64,000 nucleotides of DNA from Cohnella mopanensis (GTDB lineage Bacteria > Bacillota > Bacilli > Paenibacillales > Paenibacillaceae). Below the pieces are notes generated by a model. That model was not told the DNA's origin, did not search any database, and worked only from the letters and a program-made list of their open reading frames with translations. The stretch is taken from positions 446,377 to 510,376 of the forward strand of contig NZ_JAKRWM010000006.1 in NCBI RefSeq assembly GCF_022352055.1, written 5' to 3'. Within the stretch, counting starts at the first letter, position 1; every line of letters begins with the position of its first letter. Shown in pieces: positions 1-9,023 of the stretch. Both the position numbers and the translations under genes were made by a program.

Positions 1-109
1 ATCCCCAATAAGAAAGTGCCTGACATAGATAAAACCAACTTTTTTACATTCATTCCATTTCCTCTTTTCATTAATAGATATTTATCCGTTGCGTGCTTCC
101 CTTATTGTT

Positions 110-163
110 ATATCATCTAATGTGATTACAAATCTGTAACCCTGATTACATTTTGCTAAGTTA
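110..163. repeat. Diverged copy 1 of a paired ~54-bp leader sequence
   Basis: Shares CATCTAA, AATCTGTAA and ACATTTT blocks in the same order and spacing with 27029-27082. Both copies lie a short distance before a module (183 and 27171). The second copy lies upstream of a minus-strand SLH gene, so this one may be the promoter or leader of a minus-strand gene lying left of the window. Bases 1-109 show no gene. Confidence 0.45.
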
Positions 164-182
164 CAACTAAAAGTAATAGAAA

Positions 183-270
183 ACAAAAAACCACAACCGC
201 ATGAGGTTGTGGTTTGGCATGGTGGAGGCGAACCGTGGTGTACAAAACTACAATTCGCGGGAGTTTTGAT
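183..270 (-). mobile_element. ssrA 3'-end module a (class B core)
   Basis: Minus-strand terminator hairpin with arms 188-198 and 205-215 followed by a T tract, then the ssrA end TGGTGGAGGCGA from 220. The sequence then leaves ssrA and forms an imperfect palindrome: left arm GGCGAACCGTGG (227-238), 9-nt spacer, right arm 248-258. This copy has lost one base relative to the other class B copies. The stop codon of the oxidoreductase lies at 281, directly beside it. Confidence 0.7.
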
Positions 271-280
271 TGAAAAATTC

Positions 281-1351
281 TCACTTACTCGTTTCCCTGC
301 GTACAATGGGTGCTACTTCCGTAGCTAAGAGCTCAATGCCCTCTATTACTTTCTTAAACGGTATCCCGCCAATATCGATCTGAGCAATGAAACGCCGATG
401 CCCGAACAGCTCGTGTTGACGAAGGATTTTCTCGGTGACCTGTTGCGGACTACCTACGAATAAGGCGGTATCCGGGCCTGCCATGTGTTCGAAATCCGTT
501 CTAGACATGCTCCCCCCCATCCCTCGCTGCCGGTTAACATAAGACCAATAATTTGAATAATAAGGATAGAATTCGTCCTTGGCTTGTTGGGTCGTCTTCG
601 AGATGTATCCATGTCCCGTTACACTTACTTTGAGATCCTCCAGAGCATGACCAGCCTCGATACCAGCTTTACGATATATATCGACAAGCGGCATAAATCG
701 GACTGGATCGCCGCCGAGGATCGCAATAGCCATCCCAACGCCTAACCTGCCGGCACGCGCTGCGCTCTCCGGTGTACCCCCAACGCCAACCCATATGGGC
801 AATTGACTTTGTACAGGTCGGGGGGCAATTTCAGCCTGCCTTAAGGCAGAGCGGAAGCGGCCCGTCCAAGAGATACTCTCCGCTTCATTGAGTTGCATAA
901 ACAAGTCCATATTTTCAGAAAATAAGGCATCATAATCACTCGTGTCATATCCGAAAAGTGGAAAAGATTCTACAAACGCTCCCCGACCGGCGATTATTTC
1001 TGCACGTCCGTCTGAAAGCAAATCCAAGGTAGCAAAGTCCTCAAACAGTCGAACAGGATCAACCGTGCTTAATACGGTTGTTGCGCTTGTCAATTTAATC
1101 TGTTTGGTTACTTGGGCAATAGCTGCCAACACAACTGGAGGTGCAGATACTGCATAGTCCAGCCGATGATGTTCGCCAACCCCAAAAACCTCAAGTCCAG
1201 CCTCGTCAGCAAGCTTAGCTGCTTCGATGATTTCCTTTACTCGTTGTTGGGCGCTAATTGTTTTACCTGTATGAGGGTTTGGACCTATATCCCCTAGCGT
1301 ATAGAGACCGATTTCGACTCCTGATTTTTTAATTCCTACATCATCTTGCAT
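281..1351 (-). CDS. LLM-class flavin-dependent oxidoreductase (luciferase-like monooxygenase)
   Basis: Bacterial luciferase-like TIM-barrel protein of 356 residues. The family uses FMN/F420-type cofactors to oxidise small organic substrates; the substrate here is unknown. Typical features are the early GLEVFGVGEHH segment, the LASATTVLSTVDPVRLFEDFATLDLLS-like central region (read as SATTVLSTVDP) and PIWVGVGGTPESAARAGRLG near residue 190. ATG at 1351 is preferred over an upstream ATG at 1369 because GGAGGTGA lies 7 nt before it. It follows doxX on the same strand and probably shares its promoter at 1843-1871. The divergent XRE-cupin gene is the likely regulator. First cargo of the array. Confidence 0.85.
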   Translation of the reverse strand: MQDDVGIKKSGVEIGLYTLGDIGPNPHTGKTISAQQRVKEIIEAAKLADEAGLEVFGVGEHHRLDYAVSAPPVVLAAIAQVTKQIKLTSATTVLSTVDPVRLFEDFATLDLLSDGRAEIIAGRGAFVESFPLFGYDTSDYDALFSENMDLFMQLNEAESISWTGRFRSALRQAEIAPRPVQSQLPIWVGVGGTPESAARAGRLGVGMAIAILGGDPVRFMPLVDIYRKAGIEAGHALEDLKVSVTGHGYISKTTQQAKDEFYPYYSNYWSYVNRQRGMGGSMSRTDFEHMAGPDTALFVGSPQQVTEKILRQHELFGHRRFIAQIDIGGIPFKKVIEGIELLATEVAPIVRRETSK

Positions 1352-1387
1352 GGCAATCTTCACCTCCATTTAAATTTGTAAAAGGTG

Positions 1388-1792
1388 TTACGATTGTTTA
1401 CCTTTTGCAAACAGAATGTGATCAACCGATAACTTTGTAGATCCCGAAACCATCAAATGAATAGCTATCATAATATACGCCAAGTCCAACTCATAGCCGC
1501 CTTGTCCATTACCTAGTAAGCCTAATGACCATTTCATCGTCACAACAGCCCCTATCAGCATAATGATGAAGAGCCCTGATACATATCTCGTGAAGAGTCC
1601 GATAATTAGCAAGATTCCTCCAAACAATTCAAGCGGACCTGCAATATATGCCAAGAACCCAGGCGTTCCCACACTTTCAAACCATGCCGCTACATTTCCA
1701 AGCCCCATTTGAAATTTATCGTAGCCATGCGCTACAAATAATATTCCCAACACTACTCGCATTAACGTGGATACCAAAGATGTTTTACTCAT
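1388..1792 (-). CDS. DoxX family membrane protein
   Basis: 134-residue membrane protein with four predicted hydrophobic helices and the DoxX hallmark GILFVAHGYDKF at the N terminus, then LELFGGILLIIGLFTR. DoxX-like proteins occur with oxidoreductases and quinone- or thiol-related redox functions; the exact role is unknown. SD-like GGGGGC lies before ATG. It is the first gene of a two-gene unit with the flavin oxidoreductase, a pairing common in redox-stress loci. Confidence 0.85.
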   Translation of the reverse strand: MSKTSLVSTLMRVVLGILFVAHGYDKFQMGLGNVAAWFESVGTPGFLAYIAGPLELFGGILLIIGLFTRYVSGLFIIMLIGAVVTMKWSLGLLGNGQGGYELDLAYIMIAIHLMVSGSTKLSVDHILFAKGKQS

Positions 1793-1817
1793 TATTACGC
1801 CCCCTAATATATTTGCA

Positions 1818-1871
1818 ATACAAAAATAATATTTGTATAGACACTATATTCCACACCCCCTAGAATGTCAA
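1818..1871 (-). promoter_or_regulatory. doxX promoter with palindromic operator
   Basis: On the minus strand TTGACA (1866-1871), a 17-nt spacer and TATAGT (1843-1848) form a near-consensus sigma-A promoter. Just downstream, ATACAAA-N7-TTTGTAT (1818-1838) is a perfect inverted repeat at the expected transcription start, a good operator candidate for the divergent XRE-cupin regulator. Confidence 0.7.
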
Positions 1872-1932
1872 CGAGAAATTTGCTAATATTAATTTATATT
1901 TTGTATTTGTAATATTGGAGGAGCTGAGACTC

Positions 1933-2466
1933 ATGGATATCGGTACGACCATACGAACAATTCGTAAAAGAAAAAATATCACGATTACCCAGCTCTGTGA
2001 GGAAACGGGGTTATCGCAAGGCTTTATGAGCCAAGTGGAAACGAATAAGACCTCCCCCTCCATCTCCACCTTAGAAAATATTGCAACTGCACTAAAGGTC
2101 CCTCTGGCTTACTTGCTACTTAAAAAAGAAGAACGCATGCAGGTGGTACGGAAGGATGAACGAAAGGTCACCACAAGCGGCAACGAAGCACTTCGAGTAA
2201 CACACTTAAGCTCCACAAGGAATATAAGTATGCGGATTGTTGAACTTCCCCCTGGCTCCTCAACCGGCCCACTTCCATTGGCGCATGAAGGCGAGGAAGT
2301 GCATATGGTTATCAAAGGGACGATCTACGCCGAACAGGGAGAAGACTCGGTCGAGCTAAAGGAAGGTGATTCCTTTAGTTGGAATGCCTGCACGCCGCAT
2401 TTGGTCAAGAATATAGGTGATGATACAGCCGTTGTTCTCATTTCTGTATACACGGAAATGGAGTAG
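1933..2466 (+). CDS. XRE-family regulator with C-terminal cupin domain
   Basis: 177 residues. An N-terminal lambda-repressor-like helix-turn-helix (ITQLCEETGLSQGFMSQVE, residues about 17-40) is followed by a cupin_2 beta-barrel (LPLAHEGEEVHMVIKGTI and a later GDSFSWNACTPH segment), which in this family senses a small ligand. ATG at 1933 follows GGAGGAG at 1917-1923; the upstream TTG at 1915 overlaps that site and is rejected. Divergent from doxX and the flavin oxidoreductase, which it probably controls. The gene ends just before module b. Confidence 0.88.
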   Translation: MDIGTTIRTIRKRKNITITQLCEETGLSQGFMSQVETNKTSPSISTLENIATALKVPLAYLLLKKEERMQVVRKDERKVTTSGNEALRVTHLSSTRNISMRIVELPPGSSTGPLPLAHEGEEVHMVIKGTIYAEQGEDSVELKEGDSFSWNACTPHLVKNIGDDTAVVLISVYTEME

Positions 2467-2519
2467 GAGTGAACGACTAGCTATGGTCCTCCTTCGGACT
2501 GGGACGATCCCCCTATTTA

Positions 2520-2570
2520 CTCCACCATAAGAACACTGACCTCAGTGCGGTCAGTGTTCTTATGGTGGAG
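2520..2570. terminator. 22-bp-arm palindrome containing the ssrA CCA end
   Basis: Perfect inverted repeat with arms 2520-2541 and 2549-2570 around a 7-nt loop. The right arm includes the CCA end of the tmRNA-like fragment, so its mirror gives a plus-strand CTCCACCA. It can act as a bidirectional terminator for the regulator on one side and the tmRNA-like fragment on the other. Confidence 0.65.
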
Positions 2571-2652
2571 GCGAGGGGATTCGAACCCCTGTCCGAAGAC
2601 AACGCCATATGTACTAGGCTTGGATGTCACCCAAGTATCACCCCGTCACCAA
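2563..2652 (-). pseudogene. tmRNA 3'-end fragment (module b)
   Basis: The minus strand carries the T arm and acceptor end of tmRNA (GGGGTTCGAATCCCCTCGCC then TCCACCA) and the next stretch of ssrA body up to 2600, then a diverged and internally shortened match (ATGTCACCC, CCCCGTCACC) to about 2652. There is no tag ORF and no 5' half, so it is not a functional tmRNA. It differs from the native gene in the T arm (ATTCGAA against AGTCGAA). The ABC gene stops at 2671, directly beside it. Confidence 0.8.
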
Positions 2653-2670
2653 TTCGTCCATAATACTAGA

Positions 2671-3429
2671 TTATATTCCTATTTCCCTCATATTCACCAT
2701 AACTCTCTCGACCCTACCATCCAAATCAGTCCCTTCAAACTTCGGAAGGTTCAGTTCGCTTACGATTTTTCCGTCACGCATAAACATAATGCGTTTTGTC
2801 CGCGCCGCAACCTTGGCATCGTGAGTTACAAGCATAACCGCAGTACCATCCGCGTTAATTTCAGAAAATATATCCATAATCATCTCCGCAGATTTTGAGT
2901 TGAGTGCACCCGTCGGCTCGTCGCCGAAAATGATTTTTGGGCTGTTCATAAGCGAGCGGCATATTCCCGCACGTTGAAGCTGACCTCCCGAAACCTGCGT
3001 AATGTCTCGCCTTTCAAGCTCCGCAATGCCTACCCTTTTCATAAGCGCTCTTGCCTTCTCCAAAATTTTTTCGACGTTTTTTCTGTTGTCGCGCATTGAC
3101 GGAAGAATGATGTTGTCGAGGATATTTAGATTTTTCAGCATAGTCGGCTGTTGAAAAACAAATCCCATTTTTGTTCTACGTATATCTGAAAGCTCATTCT
3201 CAGAGGCCGACGATAATTCCCCGCTGTCAAAAACGACCTTTCCTTCGTCAACCCTGTCCATTCCGCTCAACGCAAACATCAGCGTCGATTTTCCCGAGCC
3301 GGAAGGTCCCATAACTGCAACGAACTCGCCCTCGTTTATTTCAACGGACACTTCATTAAGAACAATACGCTGTTCATCGCCCTCGCCGAAAGACTTTACG
3401 ATATGATCACCGATAATAAGCTTCTTCAT
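2671..3429 (-). CDS. ABC transporter ATP-binding protein (MacB/LolD type)
   Basis: 252-residue ATPase with Walker A GPSGSGKS (residues about 41-48), signature VSGGQLQRAGICRSL, Walker B KIIFGDEPTGAL and a switch His in LVTHD. It belongs to the FtsX-associated exporters of the LolD/MacB/BceA group, involved in export of peptides or lipids or in antibiotic resistance. It sits 4 nt after the permease gene in the same transcription unit. Its stop lies about 20 nt from the tmRNA fragment of module b. The run of GCC/GTC/TTC codons and protein style look more clostridial than the neighbours, suggesting transfer (inference). Confidence 0.9.
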   Translation of the reverse strand: MKKLIIGDHIVKSFGEGDEQRIVLNEVSVEINEGEFVAVMGPSGSGKSTLMFALSGMDRVDEGKVVFDSGELSSASENELSDIRRTKMGFVFQQPTMLKNLNILDNIILPSMRDNRKNVEKILEKARALMKRVGIAELERRDITQVSGGQLQRAGICRSLMNSPKIIFGDEPTGALNSKSAEMIMDIFSEINADGTAVMLVTHDAKVAARTKRIMFMRDGKIVSELNLPKFEGTDLDGRVERVMVNMREIGI

Positions 3430-3433
3430 ATGT

Positions 3434-5755
3434 CTACTCCTTAATATTTTCGGATACTTTTATTTGTCCCGCGCCTGATGTGCCGATCATTGTTGCGATG
3501 AGTACCACGCAAATCATCATTAATGGACTAAACAGATACGCCGAAAGAGGATTTACCGCAAAATTAAACGTCGACGCTCCAAACGAAGAAATAACCAAAC
3601 CCGCAAGCATCTCTCCGAGGGTGTTTGCCAGAAACGTGCCGAGAACAATTCCGACAATCAGAACGAAAACCGTACGCGAAACATACTGTGCCTTAATATC
3701 CGAGTTTGTAAAACCGAACGCTTTCATTACGGCAATAGAATATCGGTCCTTCGCCACAAGCATTTTCATAAATAACAAGGTAACCAATATAGTTATAACC
3801 AACGCAACGGCGACCGCGACGTTGGAGGCTATTTCGACGGAGCTTATTGTCGAGCCGAAGGTCTGTGAAACAAATTCATCAATGTCTGAAATCTTTGCAT
3901 AATCAAAATGGTCTGCATATTCCGTAACCTTCGCATCAACAAGTGATTTATCCGAAAGTTCAGCGCTGACAATGCTCCACATAATGCCCGCCGAATTGTC
4001 TGTGATTATGGCCTTGGCGGTTTTGCCGCCGTTGGTAATGTCGGAATAGATTCCGCTTACCGTGAGATCTTTCTCCAGTCCCTCAATCTCCAGCGTAATA
4101 ACATCGCCGACCTTTTTGCTCATCTCATCGGCGTATATAGTCGAAAGCGCAATTTCGTCATCCGCGGCGGGTGCTCTGCCTTTAGAATATTTGATAGGAA
4201 ATATCGAATGGTCGCCGAGTTCAATTTTAATATTTTCCTCAGATCCGTCTTCCATTTTTGCCTTAAATGTTTTTGTTGTAAGGACGGCAACCTTTGAGAT
4301 GGCTTGATCGTTTTTCACCGTCTTTACGATTTCAGCAACTTTTCCAGAGATATTATCGATATTTCCGGGCAACTGTATGCGCAGATCATAGTTTCCAATC
4401 CCCATATAACTGATGAAGCTTTTGGAGGAAATCGTGTTGTACAGGTTCTGCGGAACAATCATGATAAATGTCGAAAACACCAGCACAGCTAGCATTGTTG
4501 CATAAAGTCTCTTCCTTGAGAGAACATCTTTGATACCAAGAAAAATATTCGCGTTAAACAGCCTGTTTCCGCTCAAGGTAAAACGCTTATCACTTCTGTT
4601 TTTGTCCTGGGAGGTGCCAAAGCGTATGGCTTCCGCTGCTGAAATTTTCCGAAAGCGTTTCAGTATTGCGTTAACATAAGCCGTAATGGCAAAGAATACC
4701 AGTAATATGCCGATGACTCCTACAGCTACAGCAAAAGAAGAATTTTCACTTCCCCCCATATAAAGCCTTATGTTTTTGAGAAGCACACCTTTGAAAACAA
4801 ACGAAAGAGCAAAACCGAGAATAGAGCCTGTCGCCGCAATTGCCGCGTATTTGGCTAGATAAATCTTCTTGATGTCGGAGATTCGCAGCCCTATAGCTTT
4901 CATAACACCAATTTCGCGATAATCGTCTTCGATTTTCGCAAGAAGCGTAAAGCGTATGCACATGAACGCGATGGCAACGACAAGCAGACTTACTAAAAGG
5001 ATAACCCCAATCATCATCCCGTCGGAAATCGCATTCATTAATCTAAAAAGCGAATATGTAACCGTTGGCCCATTCATTTCAAGTCCTGCGGAGGTATATG
5101 CGGTCTCAAATGCGCCTAACGCCGACATATCCTTTAATCTGAACTCAATCAGATACTCTATATTTCCAAGGTTTTTTATTTCCGCATAATCATTGTCGCT
5201 TACAAGAAATCGCTTTGAGGCGGAAAGTGAAGAATTCATTGTCGAATCGCGGAGAAATCCCTCAACGGTAAATTCTTTTCCGCTTATTACTGCCGTATCG
5301 CCGATCTTTGCAGTGTTATCTTTCATATAACTTATCGGAACATAAATCTCGCCGTCAGATACGTTGATGACGTTTCCGTCCAGATCAAGAAGATAATCGA
5401 ATTTTTCGCTCTGTACGCTTAAACCGTTGTCCTGAACGCTATTCGCAAGCGAATTATCACCCATTATAATCCGTGCGCCATCAATGTTCAGAAATTCTAC
5501 TACTTGAAATTCATCGATGTTGCTGTTTTGTTCCGCAAAAGCCGTAAGCCGCGCAGTATCAATCTCACCCGAGTGCATCTGCATAAAATGTGGAGTTTTC
5601 GCTTGCGTCATTAGCGTATCCAGCGCTCCAGAAAGATTGACGACGAGTATCGCCGCGAGTGAAACAAGCATAGCTGAGGCAGCGACAAATATCATTGTCG
5701 TCAGTGATATCACTTTGCTCTTTAAAATGTCATTACGGATAATTCTATAATACAT
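3434..5755 (-). CDS. FtsX-like ABC permease
   Basis: 773 residues with two FtsX domains: TM helix near residues 20-40, a large extracellular region, three helices at about 245-370, a further helix near 420, a second extracellular domain, and three C-terminal helices. This is the usual duplicated layout of MacB/BceB-like permeases for export of peptides or removal of membrane-active compounds. It shares an operon with the ATPase downstream and lies 55 nt after the tetR-type gene. Substrate unknown. Confidence 0.88.
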   Translation of the reverse strand: MYYRIIRNDILKSKVISLTTMIFVAASAMLVSLAAILVVNLSGALDTLMTQAKTPHFMQMHSGEIDTARLTAFAEQNSNIDEFQVVEFLNIDGARIIMGDNSLANSVQDNGLSVQSEKFDYLLDLDGNVINVSDGEIYVPISYMKDNTAKIGDTAVISGKEFTVEGFLRDSTMNSSLSASKRFLVSDNDYAEIKNLGNIEYLIEFRLKDMSALGAFETAYTSAGLEMNGPTVTYSLFRLMNAISDGMMIGVILLVSLLVVAIAFMCIRFTLLAKIEDDYREIGVMKAIGLRISDIKKIYLAKYAAIAATGSILGFALSFVFKGVLLKNIRLYMGGSENSSFAVAVGVIGILLVFFAITAYVNAILKRFRKISAAEAIRFGTSQDKNRSDKRFTLSGNRLFNANIFLGIKDVLSRKRLYATMLAVLVFSTFIMIVPQNLYNTISSKSFISYMGIGNYDLRIQLPGNIDNISGKVAEIVKTVKNDQAISKVAVLTTKTFKAKMEDGSEENIKIELGDHSIFPIKYSKGRAPAADDEIALSTIYADEMSKKVGDVITLEIEGLEKDLTVSGIYSDITNGGKTAKAIITDNSAGIMWSIVSAELSDKSLVDAKVTEYADHFDYAKISDIDEFVSQTFGSTISSVEIASNVAVAVALVITILVTLLFMKMLVAKDRYSIAVMKAFGFTNSDIKAQYVSRTVFVLIVGIVLGTFLANTLGEMLAGLVISSFGASTFNFAVNPLSAYLFSPLMMICVVLIATMIGTSGAGQIKVSENIKE

Positions 5756-5810
5756 ATTTCACCTCTGTATGAATTCTCGAAGGATTTTCCCGATTTATTC
5801 ATTGCTTCCT

Positions 5811-6440
5811 CTATCCACTGCCAAACATCTGCATTACGTCTTTAAGACTTCCGCTTTTGACACCAAGCAGCCTTTCTACATTGAAAACAAAGGCCTGTAT
5901 GCGTGAAGCACGCTCCTCGCTCGTTATTTGAACCATATCTTCATCAAAAACGGTATTCGCATAGATCACGACCATTTCCATGCATTCATACGGATACGGC
6001 GTGTGGAATAGTCCCTGCTGGATGCCCTCGTGGATGATTCCCGTTAGTATCGGTGTAACGCCATTGATGATGACCTTTTCTATTTTCTGATGCATAAGCG
6101 CGTTCTGCGGCTTGTGAATATGCTCCATAATTTCCATGCTGCTTCCGCCACTTAAGTTCAGTGCCATAACAACGCGAATAATGCGCTCGACTACAGGTAT
6201 GCTCTTGTCTGCTGCAATTTCCTGCGCCGTTCCTAAAAGACGGACACTATACCGCTCAATCAGAGCGTCCATAATATCCTCCTTCGACTTGAAGTGATGA
6301 TATAACGTTCCGCGCGCGATTCCGACCTTTTCGAGAATATCGTTTGTACTAGTGCCGTCAAAGCCCTTCTGACCGAAAAGCTCATCAGCTGCGTCAATTA
6401 TTTCGTTCCTGCGTTCCTCAGCTTCTTTTACAACTCTCAT
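5811..6440 (-). CDS. TetR-family regulator of the ABC exporter
   Basis: 209 residues. N-terminal TetR helix-turn-helix: RRNEIIDAADELFGQKGF followed by NDILEKVGIARGTLYHHF (residues about 10-53); the C-terminal ligand domain is variable. First gene of the TetR-permease-ATPase unit. A palindrome of the form GACnGAC-T-GTCnGTC lies 23 nt upstream of the start, so autoregulation and control of the exporter are likely. The inducer is unknown. Confidence 0.88.
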   Translation of the reverse strand: MRVVKEAEERRNEIIDAADELFGQKGFDGTSTNDILEKVGIARGTLYHHFKSKEDIMDALIERYSVRLLGTAQEIAADKSIPVVERIIRVVMALNLSGGSSMEIMEHIHKPQNALMHQKIEKVIINGVTPILTGIIHEGIQQGLFHTPYPYECMEMVVIYANTVFDEDMVQITSEERASRIQAFVFNVERLLGVKSGSLKDVMQMFGSG

Positions 6441-6462
6441 CTTTACACTCCCTCCACAAACC

Positions 6463-6477
6463 GACCGACTGTCTGTC
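6463..6477. promoter_or_regulatory. Candidate TetR operator
   Basis: GACCGACTGTCTGTC is an odd-length palindrome centred on T at 6470, immediately upstream of the TetR gene. Similar GACnGAC/GTCnGTC sites are typical of TetR-family operators. Assignment is by position and symmetry only. Confidence 0.55.
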
Positions 6478-6617
6478 TATCAATTTCATTAATAATAACA
6501 CGTCATTCTATCATTTTGTCAAGATAACGTTTTAATTATCATCATAAGTATTAAACGGGATTAATTAGGCATAAATCCAATTCATCATTCTACATAATAT
6601 TTCCGCAAGGGTATAAC

Positions 6618-6661
6618 AAAAGAACAGTTAAGGCATCTATTTTCGCCCTAACTGTTCTTTT
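6618..6661. terminator. Bidirectional intrinsic terminator
   Basis: Arms AAAAGAACAGTTA (6618-6630) and TAACTGTTCTTTT (6649-6661) with runs of A/T on both ends; six bases from the GH31 stop codon on the minus strand. Bases 6478-6617 hold the TetR promoter region and no gene. Confidence 0.8.
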
Positions 6662-6666
6662 ATTAA

Positions 6667-9018
6667 TTAAACCAAACTGTTACGAGCTTTAACCTTCCAC
6701 CCCTCACGTGTAACTACAGAGGTGGCTTTATTCTTGTAAACTTCACGAATAGAGCTGCTCGTGACAATCAACTCATACAGGGATTGATCGCGCGGGTCAA
6801 AGACAGAAGCTGTATATTCTTCATCTGTACTGATATCCCTTTCAAATAAGACGAAATCAAGATCATCCCAATCTTGGAAAGCTGTCGACAATGCCGGCTT
6901 TGCATGAGGAATGACTGCACCCGAGCGAACCAGCATAATAATCGGCAGTTCACCTGCTGCAATTCGGTACCAACGTCCTCCTTCATAACGCAGGCCGGTC
7001 TGATAATCAAACCATTCCCCAGAAGGCAAATACACATTACGCTCCTGTTCTGCTTCAAAAAACGGGGCCACTAGAATATCGGATCCAAACATATATTGAT
7101 CCTCAATAAGCCAAGAGCCTGCATCCTCTGGAAACTCAAAAAATAAAGTGCGGAGCATAGGATAACCGGACTCCGAGCTCAGCTTGGCTTGGGTATAAAC
7201 GTACGGTATTAAGGTATATTTCAAATTCGCGCTTTTGCGGAACAAGGACATGAATTCCTCGCCATAGGCCCAAGGCTCTGTCGGCGGTGCTCCATGACAG
7301 CGGCTATGTGAGGTCAGCATTCCAAACGGAAGCCAGCGGCTGTAAAGCTCTTCCGGACTGCTATTGACGAAGCCACCAATATCATGGCTCCAGAACGAAA
7401 ATCCGCTTAAGCCTAGCGACAATCCGGCGCGCAAGCTTGCTGCCATGGCACTGTTCGTATTCTCTGCATCTCCTCCCCAATGAATCGGGTAGCGCTGACT
7501 GCCAGCCCATGCACTCCGTGCCCAAATGATAGATTCATCGTTGACAGACTTCGTAATTTCAGAGGCTGCCTTATTGTAACGGAGGGGATACAGATTATGC
7601 TCATGGAACCCGCTTTGCCCCGAAGCATAGATGCCATTCAGTGGAGCCGCTTCACCAAAGTCGACCTTGACGGCAGCGACTCCGAGGTTAAGCAGGCTTG
7701 CCAATTGCTTCTGATACCAAGCAACGGCCTCCGGATTACTGAAATCAACAATCGCATCCTCAGTTGGCAGCCTCCCGTCGGTTGTGCGGATGGCATAACC
7801 TTTATCCAGGATTTCATCATATAAAGAGTTGTTTGGAGTAAAATATGGTAGCTGCCACAGCGATACTCGATACCCCATCTCTTTCAAATCAGATAGCATC
7901 ACGCCTGGGTCGTCAAAGCGTTCCCCCGAAAACTCGTAATTGCAGCGCCAATCCGTCTCGAACCAGCCTGTATCCAGATGGATGACATCACAAGGGATTC
8001 CATGCTCCTGTAATTTCAGCGCAACCTCGCGAACTTCATGCTCCGAGCTATAAGTAATGCGACTCATCCAGAGACCGAATGACCATAGCGGTGGAAGCGG
8101 GCTTCGGCCCGTCACTTTCGTATACTCAGACAGAATCTCCTTGGGAGTACCAATGAACAGAAATAAATCCAGCTTCTCTTCACCTGTATAGAGAGTATTC
8201 GTATCATCATAAGTAGCGCCGAAATCAAAGGTTAGCGGCGTGGAGGTGTGAACAAACATCCCGTACCCTTCGCTGCTCATAAAGAAAGGAATCGGTTTAT
8301 ATGTCTTCTGCGTCTGGGCGCTTAAAGCATCCGTCGTAAATAGATTCAGCTTCTGCCCGCGCTTGTTCAGTCGTGTGAACGACTCCCCTGTTCCAAACAA
8401 CTTCTCATCCGGTCGCAGAAGGAAGCTTGCCGCTATTCGGTTGCTTAGATCCGCCGTGCTTCTTTTGAAGGAAAAAGGAAGGCCATTCGCATTCAGTAAA
8501 GATGAACAATCGCTAAAGTGGCGGGTTTCCGTTAAGACACGACCCGTTTGATCCCTAAGAATGATTTTCCACGGGTTACGTTGAATAACGACAGAGCCTG
8601 CTGAGCTTGAATAGACAATCTGTTCCTCTGTACTGACGCAATCCCAAGGTAAGGACAACGTCTCCACCGATTCGTTCAGCATGAGAGACGGCACAGCAGC
8701 TTGCCGATCAGCTCTCGGCCGCGTATGAATTCGTAACCGTAGCGTCCTGTCCGATAAGAAGGTCAGCTTGAACTCGCTTGTTGGCGATTCCTCATACTCT
8801 TCAGGAAACTCCCACGAAGGCGTCTCTGTGAACGGATAATCCATCTGGTTAAAAGATAATCTAGGTTTGCGCATATGACGTTTCCACATCAGGGTTCCTG
8901 TTTTTTCATCCGGATTGAAGGCCGTTACATGGGAAGGAAAGAAATACTGGTCCGCAACCTCCTCGAAATCCGCGCTCATGTCGATGGGCTGGTTTAATGC
9001 TGTTGACTTGAATTCCAT
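6667..9018 (-). CDS. Glycoside hydrolase family 31 (alpha-xylosidase/alpha-glucosidase)
   Basis: 783 residues. It has the GH31 core with LPPLWSFGLWMSR at the barrel start, the nucleophile segment VKVDFGE and the acid/base segment HWGGDAENT, and a YicI-like stretch SGFSFWSHDIGGF. These match alpha-xylosidases such as Escherichia coli YicI best, so release of xylose or glucose from imported oligosaccharides is likely. No signal peptide is seen, so it acts in the cytosol. ATG 9018 lies 5 nt after the stop of the upstream permease and has AGGGG before it; the longer frame to 9138 overlaps the permease and is rejected. Last gene of the sugar operon. Confidence 0.88.
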   Translation of the reverse strand: MEFKSTALNQPIDMSADFEEVADQYFFPSHVTAFNPDEKTGTLMWKRHMRKPRLSFNQMDYPFTETPSWEFPEEYEESPTSEFKLTFLSDRTLRLRIHTRPRADRQAAVPSLMLNESVETLSLPWDCVSTEEQIVYSSSAGSVVIQRNPWKIILRDQTGRVLTETRHFSDCSSLLNANGLPFSFKRSTADLSNRIAASFLLRPDEKLFGTGESFTRLNKRGQKLNLFTTDALSAQTQKTYKPIPFFMSSEGYGMFVHTSTPLTFDFGATYDDTNTLYTGEEKLDLFLFIGTPKEILSEYTKVTGRSPLPPLWSFGLWMSRITYSSEHEVREVALKLQEHGIPCDVIHLDTGWFETDWRCNYEFSGERFDDPGVMLSDLKEMGYRVSLWQLPYFTPNNSLYDEILDKGYAIRTTDGRLPTEDAIVDFSNPEAVAWYQKQLASLLNLGVAAVKVDFGEAAPLNGIYASGQSGFHEHNLYPLRYNKAASEITKSVNDESIIWARSAWAGSQRYPIHWGGDAENTNSAMAASLRAGLSLGLSGFSFWSHDIGGFVNSSPEELYSRWLPFGMLTSHSRCHGAPPTEPWAYGEEFMSLFRKSANLKYTLIPYVYTQAKLSSESGYPMLRTLFFEFPEDAGSWLIEDQYMFGSDILVAPFFEAEQERNVYLPSGEWFDYQTGLRYEGGRWYRIAAGELPIIMLVRSGAVIPHAKPALSTAFQDWDDLDFVLFERDISTDEEYTASVFDPRDQSLYELIVTSSSIREVYKNKATSVVTREGWKVKARNSLV

Positions 9019-9023
9019 GCCAT

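Noticed and set aside
2545..2898. Plus-strand frame at the module b tmRNA fragment (reads RRGDSNPCPKTTPY)
   Set aside because: Antisense translation of the tmRNA end and of the ABC ATPase gene.
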